Part shown: positions 17,647-25,994 of the stretch, piece after piece | Layout of the letters: every line of letters begins with the position of its first letter | Numbering within the stretch: the first letter of the stretch is position 1 | Assembly (NCBI RefSeq): GCF_002797535.1 | Contig: NZ_PGFD01000001.1 | Location: 1,488,001 to 1,552,000, forward strand | Direction of reading: 5' to 3' | Source: Chryseobacterium geocarposphaerae | Lineage (GTDB): Bacteria; Bacteroidota; Bacteroidia; Flavobacteriales; Weeksellaceae | DNA length: 64,000 nucleotides | The notes under the pieces: generated by a model | The model's input: only the letters and a program-made list of their open reading frames with translations | Told to the model about the DNA's origin: nothing | Databases searched by the model: none | Program-made: the position numbers and the translations under genes

Positions 17647-17692
17647 AATATATCTGGTTTAAAAAATAAATAATTTTATTAAAACTCAGTAA

Positions 17693-17812
17693 TTATAAAG
17701 CTGTTGCTGTATAAGTTACTGCTTGGGTATGTGTCTTCTGAGCCTGAACATTGCTAGTTCCTAGTATGGTGGCTCCGAAAGTTAAGACTGCGATTACGAT
17801 TTGTTTTTTCAT
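17693..17812 (-). CDS. 39-residue secreted peptide, probably a collapsed gene
   Basis: I start at the ATG at 17812 because it gives a clean signal peptide (MKKQIVIAVLTFGATILGTS, then NVQAQ). Only 14 residues follow, KTHTQAVTYTATAL. A near copy of the last residues (KTVTYTATVL) ends another tiny frame at 18015. The simplest reading is an internal deletion that joined a signal peptide to the last strand of a longer beta-rich secreted protein. A true short secreted peptide cannot be excluded. Confidence 0.45.
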   Translation of the reverse strand: MKKQIVIAVLTFGATILGTSNVQAQKTHTQAVTYTATAL

Positions 17813-17962
17813 GATAATATTATTTTTAATTTTTATTCTTGTGTAATTGTCCTCTTTTGATATTACAAATCTACAGCGGTAAAAAAAGTTTCTTTGTAGT
17901 GGAACATGGAAGTTCATGTAGTAAAATAACTACACGGCTTATTCATATGATTTAAATAGAAA

Positions 17963-17992
17963 AGCCCTCAACACCAGAAAGTGTTGAGGGCT
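17963..17992 (-). terminator. Hairpin terminator
   Basis: AGCCCTCAACAC (17963-17974) pairs with GTGTTGAGGGCT (17981-17992). On the minus strand the stem is followed by TTTTCTATTT. It would end a transcript coming from the 18015-18062 frame. Confidence 0.7.
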
Positions 17993-18014
17993 CATATAAA
18001 ACTTTTTGTTTTAC

Positions 18015-18062
18015 TTAGAGTACTGTTGCTGTATATGTTACTGTTTTAACTAGTTTATACAT
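18015..18062 (-). pseudogene. 15-codon tail, near copy of the end of the 39-residue peptide
   Basis: The frame MYKLVKTVTYTATVL ends at 18015. Its last ten residues match the end of the peptide at 17693 in all but a few positions, and the DNA is also alike. It is followed by a terminator, as a real gene end would be. It is most likely the 3' stump of a lost secreted-protein gene. Confidence 0.4.
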
Positions 18063-18517
18063 TAATACCTTTCATTATAAAAACGATTATTAATTTCTAA
18101 AATTCTTTCCAAATCTTGCACCCCAATGTTTCAATATTTCTTCGGTCATGGGTACAAGACTGAAACAGCCAATTAAAAACTTACTATTCCATCCAATATT
18201 GGATGCTAACAGTTTTGAAAATTAAATTGTATTAAACAAAAGCTACGAGAATTTGTTTGATAAAATTGAGGGATATAATTCATTTTTGATTTGACTTAAT
18301 CGAACCAGGTCATCTATAAAAGTGTTTGAAGATACGCTCGTCTTGATTACCAAAAAACCAATAGCACTACTTCCTTTCCGAATGTATACTCACAATGGGA
18401 CAAATCAGAATATTGAAAGTTAAATATCCTATTATACGGTCTCATGTTAAAAAAATACAATAAAACATCAAATATTTTAATCTGATAAGAATTAAATTTG
18501 TATTTCTATTAAAAACA
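18063..18517. other. Intergenic stretch with a possible gene stump
   Basis: On the minus strand, 18221-18090 gives 43 codons without a start (KLLASNIGWNSKFLIGCFSL, then MTEEILKHWGARFGKNF). This could be another C-terminal stump, family unknown. I see no other gene. The promoter of the AraC gene lies at the right end. Confidence 0.35.
18493..18500 (+). promoter_or_regulatory. Bacteroidetes -7 box TAAATTTG
   Basis: TAAATTTG fits the TAnnTTTG consensus and lies 17 bases before the ATG at 18518, which leaves a very short leader. The -33 element is weak. Confidence 0.5.
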
Positions 18518-19654
18518 ATGGACAAGTTTAACTTTCTGCATCTCGTTTCCACTATTGGGATTTTCATGGTACTTTTGCTTGCCCTGTTTTTGATTACCGT
18601 AAAATCTAAGCACAGACTTTCAAACTGGCTTCTTGCTTTCTTTCTTTTTACCAATGCTGTAGATGCGGTCAAATTTTTGACGCGAGATTTTCCAATAAAT
18701 CATATCAACCTCGAGGCGTTTCGTTGGAGCATTGTCTATCTGGCTCCGGCATCATTTTATCTTTATGTGTTGTCCGTTTGTTATACAAACTTCCGATTAA
18801 AACCAAAACATTTAGTACACCTAATTCCTTTTGTTGCTTATAATTTGTACTTGATGTGGGGAATTTATTCAGTAGACAGAGTCTCAAAAATACACTTTAT
18901 AAATGGTATCTCTGAGATGCCTATAACGCAGTTTTTTTACTTTCTGTTCGAATTTCTATTTCAGGTGTATTTTATTGCTTCATTTCTTGTGATTAGAAAA
19001 TCCAAAACGGTCTATCTTGAGAATTATACCAACCCAAATATTTCTGCACTTCACGCACTTTACAGAATAACAATTCTATATTATGTCATACATTTTATAG
19101 TCCTTATAAGATGGCTGGTTACTTTTATATTGGGTCCGGGCGAAATTCGAGCCTGGATCGTAACGCTTGATGGTTTTGCATTTTTATTTTGTACCTGTTG
19201 GTATCTGTTTGTTGCGTTAAACAATCCTGAGTTTTTCCGAGGAGTAAATTCAGACCTAAAACCAATTACAGAAGCTGTTCCGAAACGAAAAACCAGCACC
19301 GTAATCGTTGATGAAAAAAATAAGGAAATTGAACTTTTAAAAAGCTTCATGGTGGAAAAAGAACCTTATTTGGATTCTTCATTAACGATTCAGGATCTGT
19401 CGGAGCAGGTAAAAATGCCTGTCAAAGATTTGTCTACTCTGATCAACTTGTATATGGATAAACATTTCTTTGATTTTGTTAATGAATATAGAATTGAAAA
19501 AGCAATGCAAATCCTTAAAGATCCCTCTCAAAAAGAACTGACGGTTTTGGAAATTTTGTATCAAGTTGGCTTTAATTCCAAATCTTCATTTAATACTTCT
19601 TTTAAAAAATACACAGGAAAAACACCAACTGATTTTAGAAAACAAGCTTTGTAA
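18518..19654 (+). CDS. AraC-family regulator with a membrane N-terminus
   Basis: The product is 378 residues. The first 230 form about seven hydrophobic helices, as in flavobacterial AraC proteins whose sensor is a 7TM-like domain. A linker with KRKTSTVIVDEKNKEIELL leads to the C-terminal double HTH (about 275-375): SSLTIQDLSEQVKMPVKDLS, then VLEILYQVGFNSKSSFNTSF and KYTGKTPTDFRKQ, all family hallmarks. It would sense something at the inner membrane and bind DNA directly. The serine hydrolase gene 180 bases downstream is on the same strand and may be its target. The family call is firm; the signal and target are inferred. Confidence 0.88.
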   Translation: MDKFNFLHLVSTIGIFMVLLLALFLITVKSKHRLSNWLLAFFLFTNAVDAVKFLTRDFPINHINLEAFRWSIVYLAPASFYLYVLSVCYTNFRLKPKHLVHLIPFVAYNLYLMWGIYSVDRVSKIHFINGISEMPITQFFYFLFEFLFQVYFIASFLVIRKSKTVYLENYTNPNISALHALYRITILYYVIHFIVLIRWLVTFILGPGEIRAWIVTLDGFAFLFCTCWYLFVALNNPEFFRGVNSDLKPITEAVPKRKTSTVIVDEKNKEIELLKSFMVEKEPYLDSSLTIQDLSEQVKMPVKDLSTLINLYMDKHFFDFVNEYRIEKAMQILKDPSQKELTVLEILYQVGFNSKSSFNTSFKKYTGKTPTDFRKQAL

Positions 19655-19836
19655 AATAAATTATTTTCAAAAAAATGAGTTCGATTTTTTTTAATCGGTC
19701 GCGTATTAATGCATTCTGATGCATTTTTGCAGCAAATAATTAAAAATAAAATAGAATTGCCGTCAGATCAAATCAAGAAAATGATGAGATTCAATTTAAT
19801 TAAAGAACGTCGTAAAATCAAACTCAAAAACTACTA

Positions 19837-21276
19837 ATGAAAAATATATTTGTAATCTTTTTTTGCCTTTTTTCAATACATGTCTTTTCTCAAAAAAAGA
19901 CAAAAAATATCCAATTTGCTAAGCCAACAAAAACAGATCTAAAAGTTGATAAAACCAATAAAAAATTAATTAATCAAATTGATTCTGTTATGGCAAAATC
20001 CTACGAAAGGGGATTATTTAACGGGAACGTGCTTATCGCTAAAAATAATAAAATCATCTATCAAAAATCATTTGGATTTACTGACGAAACGAGACAAACG
20101 CCTTTAAACAACAAATCAATATTTAATATAGGTTCTATAGCAAAGGAATTTAATGCGGTTGCCATTATGATTTTGGTGGAACGTAGACTACTTGATCTTG
20201 ATGATCCTATTTCAAAATTTAATTTAGGATTACCAAAATGGTCTGAAAAAGTTACTGTAAGGCATCTTATTAATTATGCGAGCGGCATTCCTCGAATCGA
20301 CCCAATTGCACCTAAGAATGATGAAGAGGCTTGGAATATTTTGAGAAATAATGATAGTTTACTCTTTGAGCCGGGGACTGGTTACAAGTATGACAATAGC
20401 AATGTCTTTTTACAAAGAAGAATCATTGAAAAGGTTACCGGAATGTCATTTGAGAAATTTGTTTCTAAAAATATAATTGAGCCTTTGAAAATGACCAATT
20501 CGGTCTTTGATCCCAAATCGGGATATAAAAACCGAACGTCTTGTTATGATTTTGACAATGTTAAATGCCCTGAAATGCAATTTATTAGTGGATGGCTTTG
20601 GGTGGATATTAATGATCTTTATAAATGGATTGAAGCAATGAATTCTAACCGATTAATATCCCAAGAATCCTTTCAGACTTTACTGAATAATCCATATGCA
20701 AAAGACGAAGGTGGATCGCTTGGCAGATACTTTGAAAAAGAAGAGCTACAAAGGCACAATGGTGTATCGTATAAATTTGAATCCATTTTTTTAAACGATT
20801 TTAAAAACAATATCACAATAATTCTAGTGTCCAATAATCTGAATAGAGTTTGGGATTTAGGACATATTATTTATAATCTGATGTTAGGAAAGGAGTACGA
20901 AATTCCTAAAAAATCTATTTATCAAACGATAAGAAAGGAATCACTCAACGATGTAAATAAAGCGATGGAAACCTACTTTTTACTCAAGAAAAATGCTAAA
21001 AATGAATATAGCTTTGAAAATCCGGGAGAACTTAATAAGTTAGGATATGAATTATTAAGAGTTGGAAAAATTAATGAATCTATAACCATATTTAAATTGG
21101 CTATCAACGAGTTTCCTAAAGATGCTAATCTATTCGATAGTTTGGGAGAGGCTTATTTTACCAATAAGCAATATGATTTGGCCTTAGAAAGTTATAAGAA
21201 AGCAATCAGTCTTGGCGGAACCAACGGTAATGCTGAAAGAATGATAGAAAAAATCGAGAACGCAAAAGATAAATAA
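19837..21276 (+). CDS. Secreted serine hydrolase (class C beta-lactamase fold) with TPR tail
   Basis: The product is 479 residues with a signal peptide (residues 1-19, ending VFSQ). The catalytic S-x-x-K is Ser100-IA-Lys103 and the Tyr-x-Asn motif is Tyr185-D-Asn187. The last 110 residues carry tetratricopeptide-like helices (LGYELLRVGKINESITIFKL, then SLGEAYFTNKQYDLALESYK). Family members are periplasmic or secreted esterases, peptidases or D-amino-acid hydrolases; few are true beta-lactamases. Two paralogues occur in this window (44556 and 49242), the second with the same TPR tail. The substrate cannot be read from sequence. Confidence 0.87.
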   Translation: MKNIFVIFFCLFSIHVFSQKKTKNIQFAKPTKTDLKVDKTNKKLINQIDSVMAKSYERGLFNGNVLIAKNNKIIYQKSFGFTDETRQTPLNNKSIFNIGSIAKEFNAVAIMILVERRLLDLDDPISKFNLGLPKWSEKVTVRHLINYASGIPRIDPIAPKNDEEAWNILRNNDSLLFEPGTGYKYDNSNVFLQRRIIEKVTGMSFEKFVSKNIIEPLKMTNSVFDPKSGYKNRTSCYDFDNVKCPEMQFISGWLWVDINDLYKWIEAMNSNRLISQESFQTLLNNPYAKDEGGSLGRYFEKEELQRHNGVSYKFESIFLNDFKNNITIILVSNNLNRVWDLGHIIYNLMLGKEYEIPKKSIYQTIRKESLNDVNKAMETYFLLKKNAKNEYSFENPGELNKLGYELLRVGKINESITIFKLAINEFPKDANLFDSLGEAYFTNKQYDLALESYKKAISLGGTNGNAERMIEKIENAKDK

Positions 21277-21563
21277 TTAGTTTACTGTTTAATCTAAAGG
21301 ACCTAAATACTAAAAATTATATTGAAAAAATTTAGTCTACAAGAAATTGCTTTATAAAAATAAGCTTTGCAATTCTTATTTAATTTGATTTAAAAGTAAC
21401 AAGAAGAAACATTTATAATTGCTGATTCTTTTATCCTGAGGACAAAAATTTTCATTTAATCAGATAATAGATAAGTAATTTGTAAGCATTTCTTCTTGTA
21501 CTTTTTGGGACTATGACTATGTTATTTTTGTTTATAATTTTATTTTTTTAAGATTAAATTTCA

Positions 21564-23105
21564 TTAATGGTCTGTTGATGCAATCACTAATTTTTTATTA
21601 CCATTCTTCCTGGAGAAAAATAACAATAGCGGTAATGCCAAACCAAATGCCGCCCCGATAAAAAGATAAGCATCGATATAACTTAAAATGAAAACTTGTT
21701 TCTGAACAATCGCATCCATTAGTCCGATGGCTCTATGGTGCGCATCACCTAGGCTAAAACCTTTACTTTGAAAAAGGGATGTATACTTATTCAGTCTTTC
21801 TACCACTGAATTGTTGGTGTATGTAATGTTTGAAACCAGATCTGACCTGTGTTGAGCCATTCTTCTGACAATAAAAGTATTGATAATAGAAATGCCAAAA
21901 GATCCTCCCAGCTGTCTCATCATATTATTTATTGCCGTTCCCTGCGGTATATCTTCGGGTCTTAATGAAGAAATAGCAAGCGTAGAAAGAGGAACAGTCA
22001 GTAATGCCATTCCCAGTGCCCTGAAAATTAAATTAACCGAAATTGTAGCGAATGAAACCTCTAAAGTTACCTTGGACATTGACCAATTGAAGTAGATGAA
22101 GCAACAAAAGCCAATGAGTACAATTATTGCAGGTGGCACACCTTTCTGTAGCACACGCCCTGTAATAATTAAGGCAAATACGGCAATAATAGATCCGGGA
22201 AGGAGCATTAAACCAGCCATTGATGGTGTAAACTGTAAGAGCCTCTGAGCAAATACAGGAGTAAGATAAATAGAAGTAAACATCCCCATACCGGTAATAA
22301 AGGTGAGCAATGCGGAAATACTTAATGAAGGGGATTTTAAAATTGATAACTTAACGACAGGATATGCAGTTGTAAGTTCCCTGTAAACAAAAAGAAGAAG
22401 TGAAATAAATGCAGTAACCGCAAGTATCGTAATATAGCGGGTTTCAAACCAATCTTCTGTTTCTCCACGTTCCAGAATGGTTTGTAAAGAACCGACTCCT
22501 ATGATCAGTAATATGATTCCCATCCAATCTATTTCTTTTATCTTTTTTCTTGTTGGAGATTCAGGAAGTATCCGATAACAGATAACAGCAGTGATAATAC
22601 CAATAGGAATATTAATATAAAAAATCCATTCCCAGGAATAGTTATCAATTATGTTTCCGCCAAGTGTTGGTCCAATCGTTGGTCCGATAAAAACACCGAT
22701 ACCAAATAGGGCGCTCGCTATATTTTGTTTTTCTTTCGGAAAGCATTCGTAAACAACCGTTGCAGAGACAGAGAGCAATGCACCTCCACCGATACCCTGA
22801 AAAAAGCGAAAAGCTACCAGTTCCCATATTCCGGAAGCATTCCCACACATAAAAGAACAAAATGTAAACAGCACAAGAGAACCAATATAGTAATTTCTGC
22901 GTCCCAGGTTATTTACAAGAAAACCTGTCATCGGGATAATGATAACATTTGCAATGCCGTAAGAAGTCACAACCCACGAAGTATCTTCCAAGGTTGCTCC
23001 CAGACTTCCGCTCATATGATTGATAGCCACGTTGACAATGGATGTATCAATCAATTCCATAATAGCTGCCGATATTACGGTAATAATCAAGAGTATTCGA
23101 TTCAT
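21564..23105 (-). CDS. DHA2-family MFS multidrug efflux permease (EmrB-like)
   Basis: The product is 513 residues with about 14 hydrophobic helices. Helix 1 reads ITVISAAIMELIDTSIVNVA, the DHA2 hallmark with Asp in LDxTIVNVA position. GNASGIWELVAFRFFQGIGG and the motif C segment FIGPTIGPTLGG are present. It exports drugs or other toxic compounds using the proton gradient. No membrane-fusion partner is adjacent, unlike the second pump at 25995. A 44-base near-perfect palindrome lies 17 bases before its start, matching operators at the neighbouring genes, so it is probably repressed by a TetR-type protein that is not in this window. Confidence 0.9.
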   Translation of the reverse strand: MNRILLIITVISAAIMELIDTSIVNVAINHMSGSLGATLEDTSWVVTSYGIANVIIIPMTGFLVNNLGRRNYYIGSLVLFTFCSFMCGNASGIWELVAFRFFQGIGGGALLSVSATVVYECFPKEKQNIASALFGIGVFIGPTIGPTLGGNIIDNYSWEWIFYINIPIGIITAVICYRILPESPTRKKIKEIDWMGIILLIIGVGSLQTILERGETEDWFETRYITILAVTAFISLLLFVYRELTTAYPVVKLSILKSPSLSISALLTFITGMGMFTSIYLTPVFAQRLLQFTPSMAGLMLLPGSIIAVFALIITGRVLQKGVPPAIIVLIGFCCFIYFNWSMSKVTLEVSFATISVNLIFRALGMALLTVPLSTLAISSLRPEDIPQGTAINNMMRQLGGSFGISIINTFIVRRMAQHRSDLVSNITYTNNSVVERLNKYTSLFQSKGFSLGDAHHRAIGLMDAIVQKQVFILSYIDAYLFIGAAFGLALPLLLFFSRKNGNKKLVIASTDH

Positions 23106-23121
23106 TTTTTATATTTTTCCC

Positions 23122-23165
23122 TTTTTAAGATTAAATATACCGATCAGTATATTTAATCTTAAAAA
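23122..23165. promoter_or_regulatory. Operator palindrome in front of the EmrB-like gene
   Basis: The core ATATACCGATCAGTATAT (23135-23152) is symmetrical around 23143/23144 with one mismatched pair. The symmetry continues outward to 23122 and 23165, giving 44 bases in all. Close copies of the core lie at 24175, 24419 and 24503. Confidence 0.75.
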
Positions 23166-23230
23166 AAAATCCTTAAAATAGTTATGACTTTTTATTATTG
23201 TATGTAGTTGTGAAGAAGCTTTTTTGCGAA

Positions 23231-23950
23231 CTACTCAAGAGCAACATCCACCACATTTACAACTACCAGAACCGGCTCAGGCTGATGACTTGTATTATCA
23301 TAGTTACGAATAAATACCTGTCTTTTGCTCGGAAATTTTATTCCCTGTACCTCTATATAATCATACAGATAGTGAGCACTTGCCACATTTTCAGAAATTT
23401 CCACATTATAATCATGCCTGCGCATTAGACCATTTTTGTCGATATAAAATGTCTGAATACGGCTGTGGCTTTCGACTGTTTCAGGAAAAATAACCCTCAG
23501 TCTACGGAATGTTTCGCCATCTTCTTCCCAGGGATCAATTTCTGTTACCTCAAAAGCAGGATTTGCAAAGCAAAACGGTGCGTTGAAGTAAATCCATATG
23601 GCATAGCTTGCAAAATAAAATGCCTGTAAGCGCGTCCAAGGTGTTTCCCTCTTGTGATTAATAAATGACTGTCTGGGATTTGAAAGTTCCTCAATTATTT
23701 CATTATTCAGTGTTAAAGCAGCGACATGGTCTGGTTCAAACGATGTTTTCCAATCTGCATAAACCGGCTGAAAAGATACTGATTGCTTTTTGGTACTTAC
23801 AGAAACATACGTATCATTTATGATTCCCGGTTGTTGTTTCCTAATCCAGGTTAGCCCATCAACTTTTAGATGTGCCGATATGTTATTAAACTTGTCCCAG
23901 TTTTCAAGACCGCCATGTGCCTCGATCGTTAATTTTAAGAGATCATTCAT
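23231..23950 (-). CDS. Hypothetical cytoplasmic protein, LolA/LppX-like in style
   Basis: The product is 239 residues without a signal peptide. It opens LLKLTIEAHGGLENWDKFNN, the kind of start seen in outer-membrane lipoprotein-sorting-like proteins, and ends in strand-rich sequence (FYIDKNGLMRRHDYNVEI, then YIEVQGIKFPSKRQVF) of a half-barrel lipid-binding fold. No catalytic motif is seen. An operator copy (24175-24192) lies 225 bases upstream, so it seems to share control with the pump at 21564 and the thiolase at 24538. A carrier role for a hydrophobic compound would fit, but that is inference. Confidence 0.6.
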   Translation of the reverse strand: MNDLLKLTIEAHGGLENWDKFNNISAHLKVDGLTWIRKQQPGIINDTYVSVSTKKQSVSFQPVYADWKTSFEPDHVAALTLNNEIIEELSNPRQSFINHKRETPWTRLQAFYFASYAIWIYFNAPFCFANPAFEVTEIDPWEEDGETFRRLRVIFPETVESHSRIQTFYIDKNGLMRRHDYNVEISENVASAHYLYDYIEVQGIKFPSKRQVFIRNYDNTSHQPEPVLVVVNVVDVALE

Positions 23951-24174
23951 AAATTATTTTTATAGTTATTCTTAGTTATACTGTTGATGATATATATATA
24001 TAAAACAGGCTATAATTAGTATAAAATAGCGGTCATCTTCAGCATAAAGTTTATTTGTTGTGGCCCTCAATAATTTATCTATGTATTATTGAAGGTTTCG
24101 GTGACTATAAGCAACGCGTTAAACTCTTTAACTACTATCTATATATCTTTTTTTCATTTTTCAGCAATTCTAAA

Positions 24175-24192
24175 ATATACCAATCGGTATAT
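24175..24192. promoter_or_regulatory. Operator copy 2
   Basis: ATATACCAATCGGTATAT, the same 18-base palindrome with one mismatched inner pair, lies in the divergent region 23951-24537 between the orphan gene and the thiolase. Confidence 0.7.
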
Positions 24193-24418
24193 TAATATTT
24201 AAAAAAATAACCCTTGTAATTCTTGTTTAACAATAAGTTAATTCTTGATGCATTTATTTGTAAATATTCGGATCATTCAATTTTAAAAAGTGATACATCC
24301 CTCTCTAAAATACAGTGAATAAGAGCAATATATTTCAACAACTATATCTTTTTAAACTCATTGTTTCTCCTGATTTCTAAAAATAAAACTTTAATTGCAT
24401 GCAAATATAAATAAAATA

Positions 24419-24436
24419 AAATACCGATTGGTATAT
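24419..24436. promoter_or_regulatory. Operator copy 3, overlapping the thiolase promoter
   Basis: AAATACCGATTGGTATAT lies directly before a -7 box (24443-24450), so a bound repressor would block RNA polymerase. Confidence 0.7.
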
Positions 24437-24442
24437 TTTTAT

Positions 24443-24450
24443 TACATTTG
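24443..24450 (+). promoter_or_regulatory. -7 box TACATTTG of the thiolase gene
   Basis: TACATTTG fits TAnnTTTG. The predicted start of transcription is near 24457, and operator copy 4 would then lie in the leader. Confidence 0.55.
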
Positions 24451-24502
24451 TATGTAGTAAGGTTCACTCCAAAATAAACTGGATAGAAAATTATAAATAT
24501 CA

Positions 24503-24520
24503 ATATACTCATCGGTATAT
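24503..24520. promoter_or_regulatory. Operator copy 4, in the thiolase leader
   Basis: ATATACTCATCGGTATAT ends 17 bases before the thiolase ATG. It is 84 bases from copy 3, close to eight helical turns, which would allow both to be bound on one face. Confidence 0.65.
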
Positions 24521-24537
24521 TACAAAATATAAAAATT

Positions 24538-25716
24538 ATGAAAGATGTATTTATCGTATCCGCTAAACGAACTCCTATAGGCAGCTTATTAGGTCATTTA
24601 TCAGGATATACCGCTACGCAATTAGGAAGTATCGCCATCGAAAATGCGCTGAAAAGTATTGCATTAAGCCCTGAATGGATTGATAGTATTTATATGGGAA
24701 ATGTGTTGAGCGCAGGAGTTGGACAGTCACCAGCCAGACAAGCTGCAATTTTTTCAAAAATCCCTTATGAAAAAGACGCTACCACCATAAATAAAGTGTG
24801 TGCATCAGGAATGAAGGCAACAATGCTGGGAGCACAACAAATCCAAACCGGACTGGAGAACATTGTAGTGACAGGCGGTATGGAAAGCATGAGTAATGTG
24901 CCCCATTATGCCTTTTTGCGGAAAGGTACAAAGTTAGGGAATGTCAGTCTTATCGATGGTATGACCAAAGATGGATTATGGGACGTGTATAATGATTTTC
25001 ATATGGGAAGTGCAGCTGAATTAGGAATTAAAAAGTATGGACATACCAGACAAGAAATTGATGCGTATGCATTACGCTCTTATGAAAATGCACAAAAAGC
25101 CACAGAACAGGGTAAGCTCAAGAATGAGCTTGCTATAGTAACTATTCAGGAAAAGAAAGAAACTGTTATCATAGACAAAGATGAAGATATCTATAAACTG
25201 ATTCTGGAGAAAGTAGCTCAGCTAAAACCTGTTTTTGAAGAAGACGGACTACTTACTGCCGCTAATTCGAGCAATTTGAATGATGGTGCGGCAGCTTTAT
25301 TACTTGCTTCTGAAGATGCCGTATTGAAATATAATTTACAACCATTAGCTAAAATTCTATCATATGCCGATGCAGCCCAAGCTCCAGAGTGGTTTACGAC
25401 CACACCGTCCATTGCTATTCCCAAAGCTTTGAAACAAGCAAACTTAAATATTGCGGATATCAGTTATTTTGAAATCAACGAAGCTTATGCTTCTGTTATT
25501 CTTTCCAATCAAAAAATTTTAGGATTAGATCTAGAAAAAATTAATGTTTACGGAGGGGCCGTTGCTTTAGGCCATCCAATAGGAGCTTCCGGCGCAAGGA
25601 TTATTGTGACACTTCTGAATGTACTACAGCAAGAAAAAGGGAAATATGGAGTAGCTGCCATATGCAATGGTGGTGGTGGTGCCTCTGCTATTGTTATCGA
25701 AAACTTGGTTAGATAA
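24538..25716 (+). CDS. Acetyl-CoA C-acetyltransferase (thiolase)
   Basis: The product is 392 residues, the normal thiolase length. The acyl-accepting Cys lies in INKVCASGMKA (about residue 88), NEAYAS gives the third block, GHPIGASGARI carries the catalytic His, and CNGGGGASA the second catalytic Cys. It condenses two acetyl-CoA to acetoacetyl-CoA or splits 3-ketoacyl-CoA in the cytoplasm. No other beta-oxidation gene is near; its neighbours are an orphan and two efflux pumps. Two operator copies and a promoter box lie directly upstream, so its expression appears tied to the pump at 21564, perhaps in a fatty-acid stress response. The enzyme call is firm; the regulatory link is inferred. Confidence 0.93.
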   Translation: MKDVFIVSAKRTPIGSLLGHLSGYTATQLGSIAIENALKSIALSPEWIDSIYMGNVLSAGVGQSPARQAAIFSKIPYEKDATTINKVCASGMKATMLGAQQIQTGLENIVVTGGMESMSNVPHYAFLRKGTKLGNVSLIDGMTKDGLWDVYNDFHMGSAAELGIKKYGHTRQEIDAYALRSYENAQKATEQGKLKNELAIVTIQEKKETVIIDKDEDIYKLILEKVAQLKPVFEEDGLLTAANSSNLNDGAAALLLASEDAVLKYNLQPLAKILSYADAAQAPEWFTTTPSIAIPKALKQANLNIADISYFEINEAYASVILSNQKILGLDLEKINVYGGAVALGHPIGASGARIIVTLLNVLQQEKGKYGVAAICNGGGGASAIVIENLVR

Positions 25717-25789
25717 ATAGCAAAATCTTCACCCAAAATATTAAAAATAAAGATAAACTGTAATTACACGATAATGTAAAAACAAAAAA

Positions 25790-25806
25790 CTCCGGAACAT
25801 CCGGAG
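25790..25806 (-). terminator. Terminator of the efflux operon
   Basis: CTCCGG (25790-25795) pairs with CCGGAG (25801-25806). On the minus strand the stem is followed by TTTTTTG, so it serves the leftward efflux operon. The gap 25717-25994 holds nothing else I can support. Confidence 0.65.
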
Positions 25807-25994
25807 ACAAAAAGCACAAATGATGAAAAAATTATTTAAGGTTCTAAATAAAGCTTTTCTTCAATTAAAAATATTAAGATAATCATTCCCTAATACGATA
25901 ACTTACAGCTGATTGACAACCAGATTATAAAAACTGTATTTTATTTTGAGGAAATCCGGAATAACTAAAAAAACTTGAATTGAGTCTATTACCG

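Noticed and set aside
19837..21276. Beta-lactam resistance
   Set aside because: The fold motifs are those of the wider penicillin-binding-like hydrolase family; the TPR tail and lack of close AmpC blocks do not support a resistance claim.
22725..23156. A 143-codon plus-strand frame inside the MFS gene
   Set aside because: It is antisense to the first part of the EmrB-like gene and carries no recognisable protein pattern.
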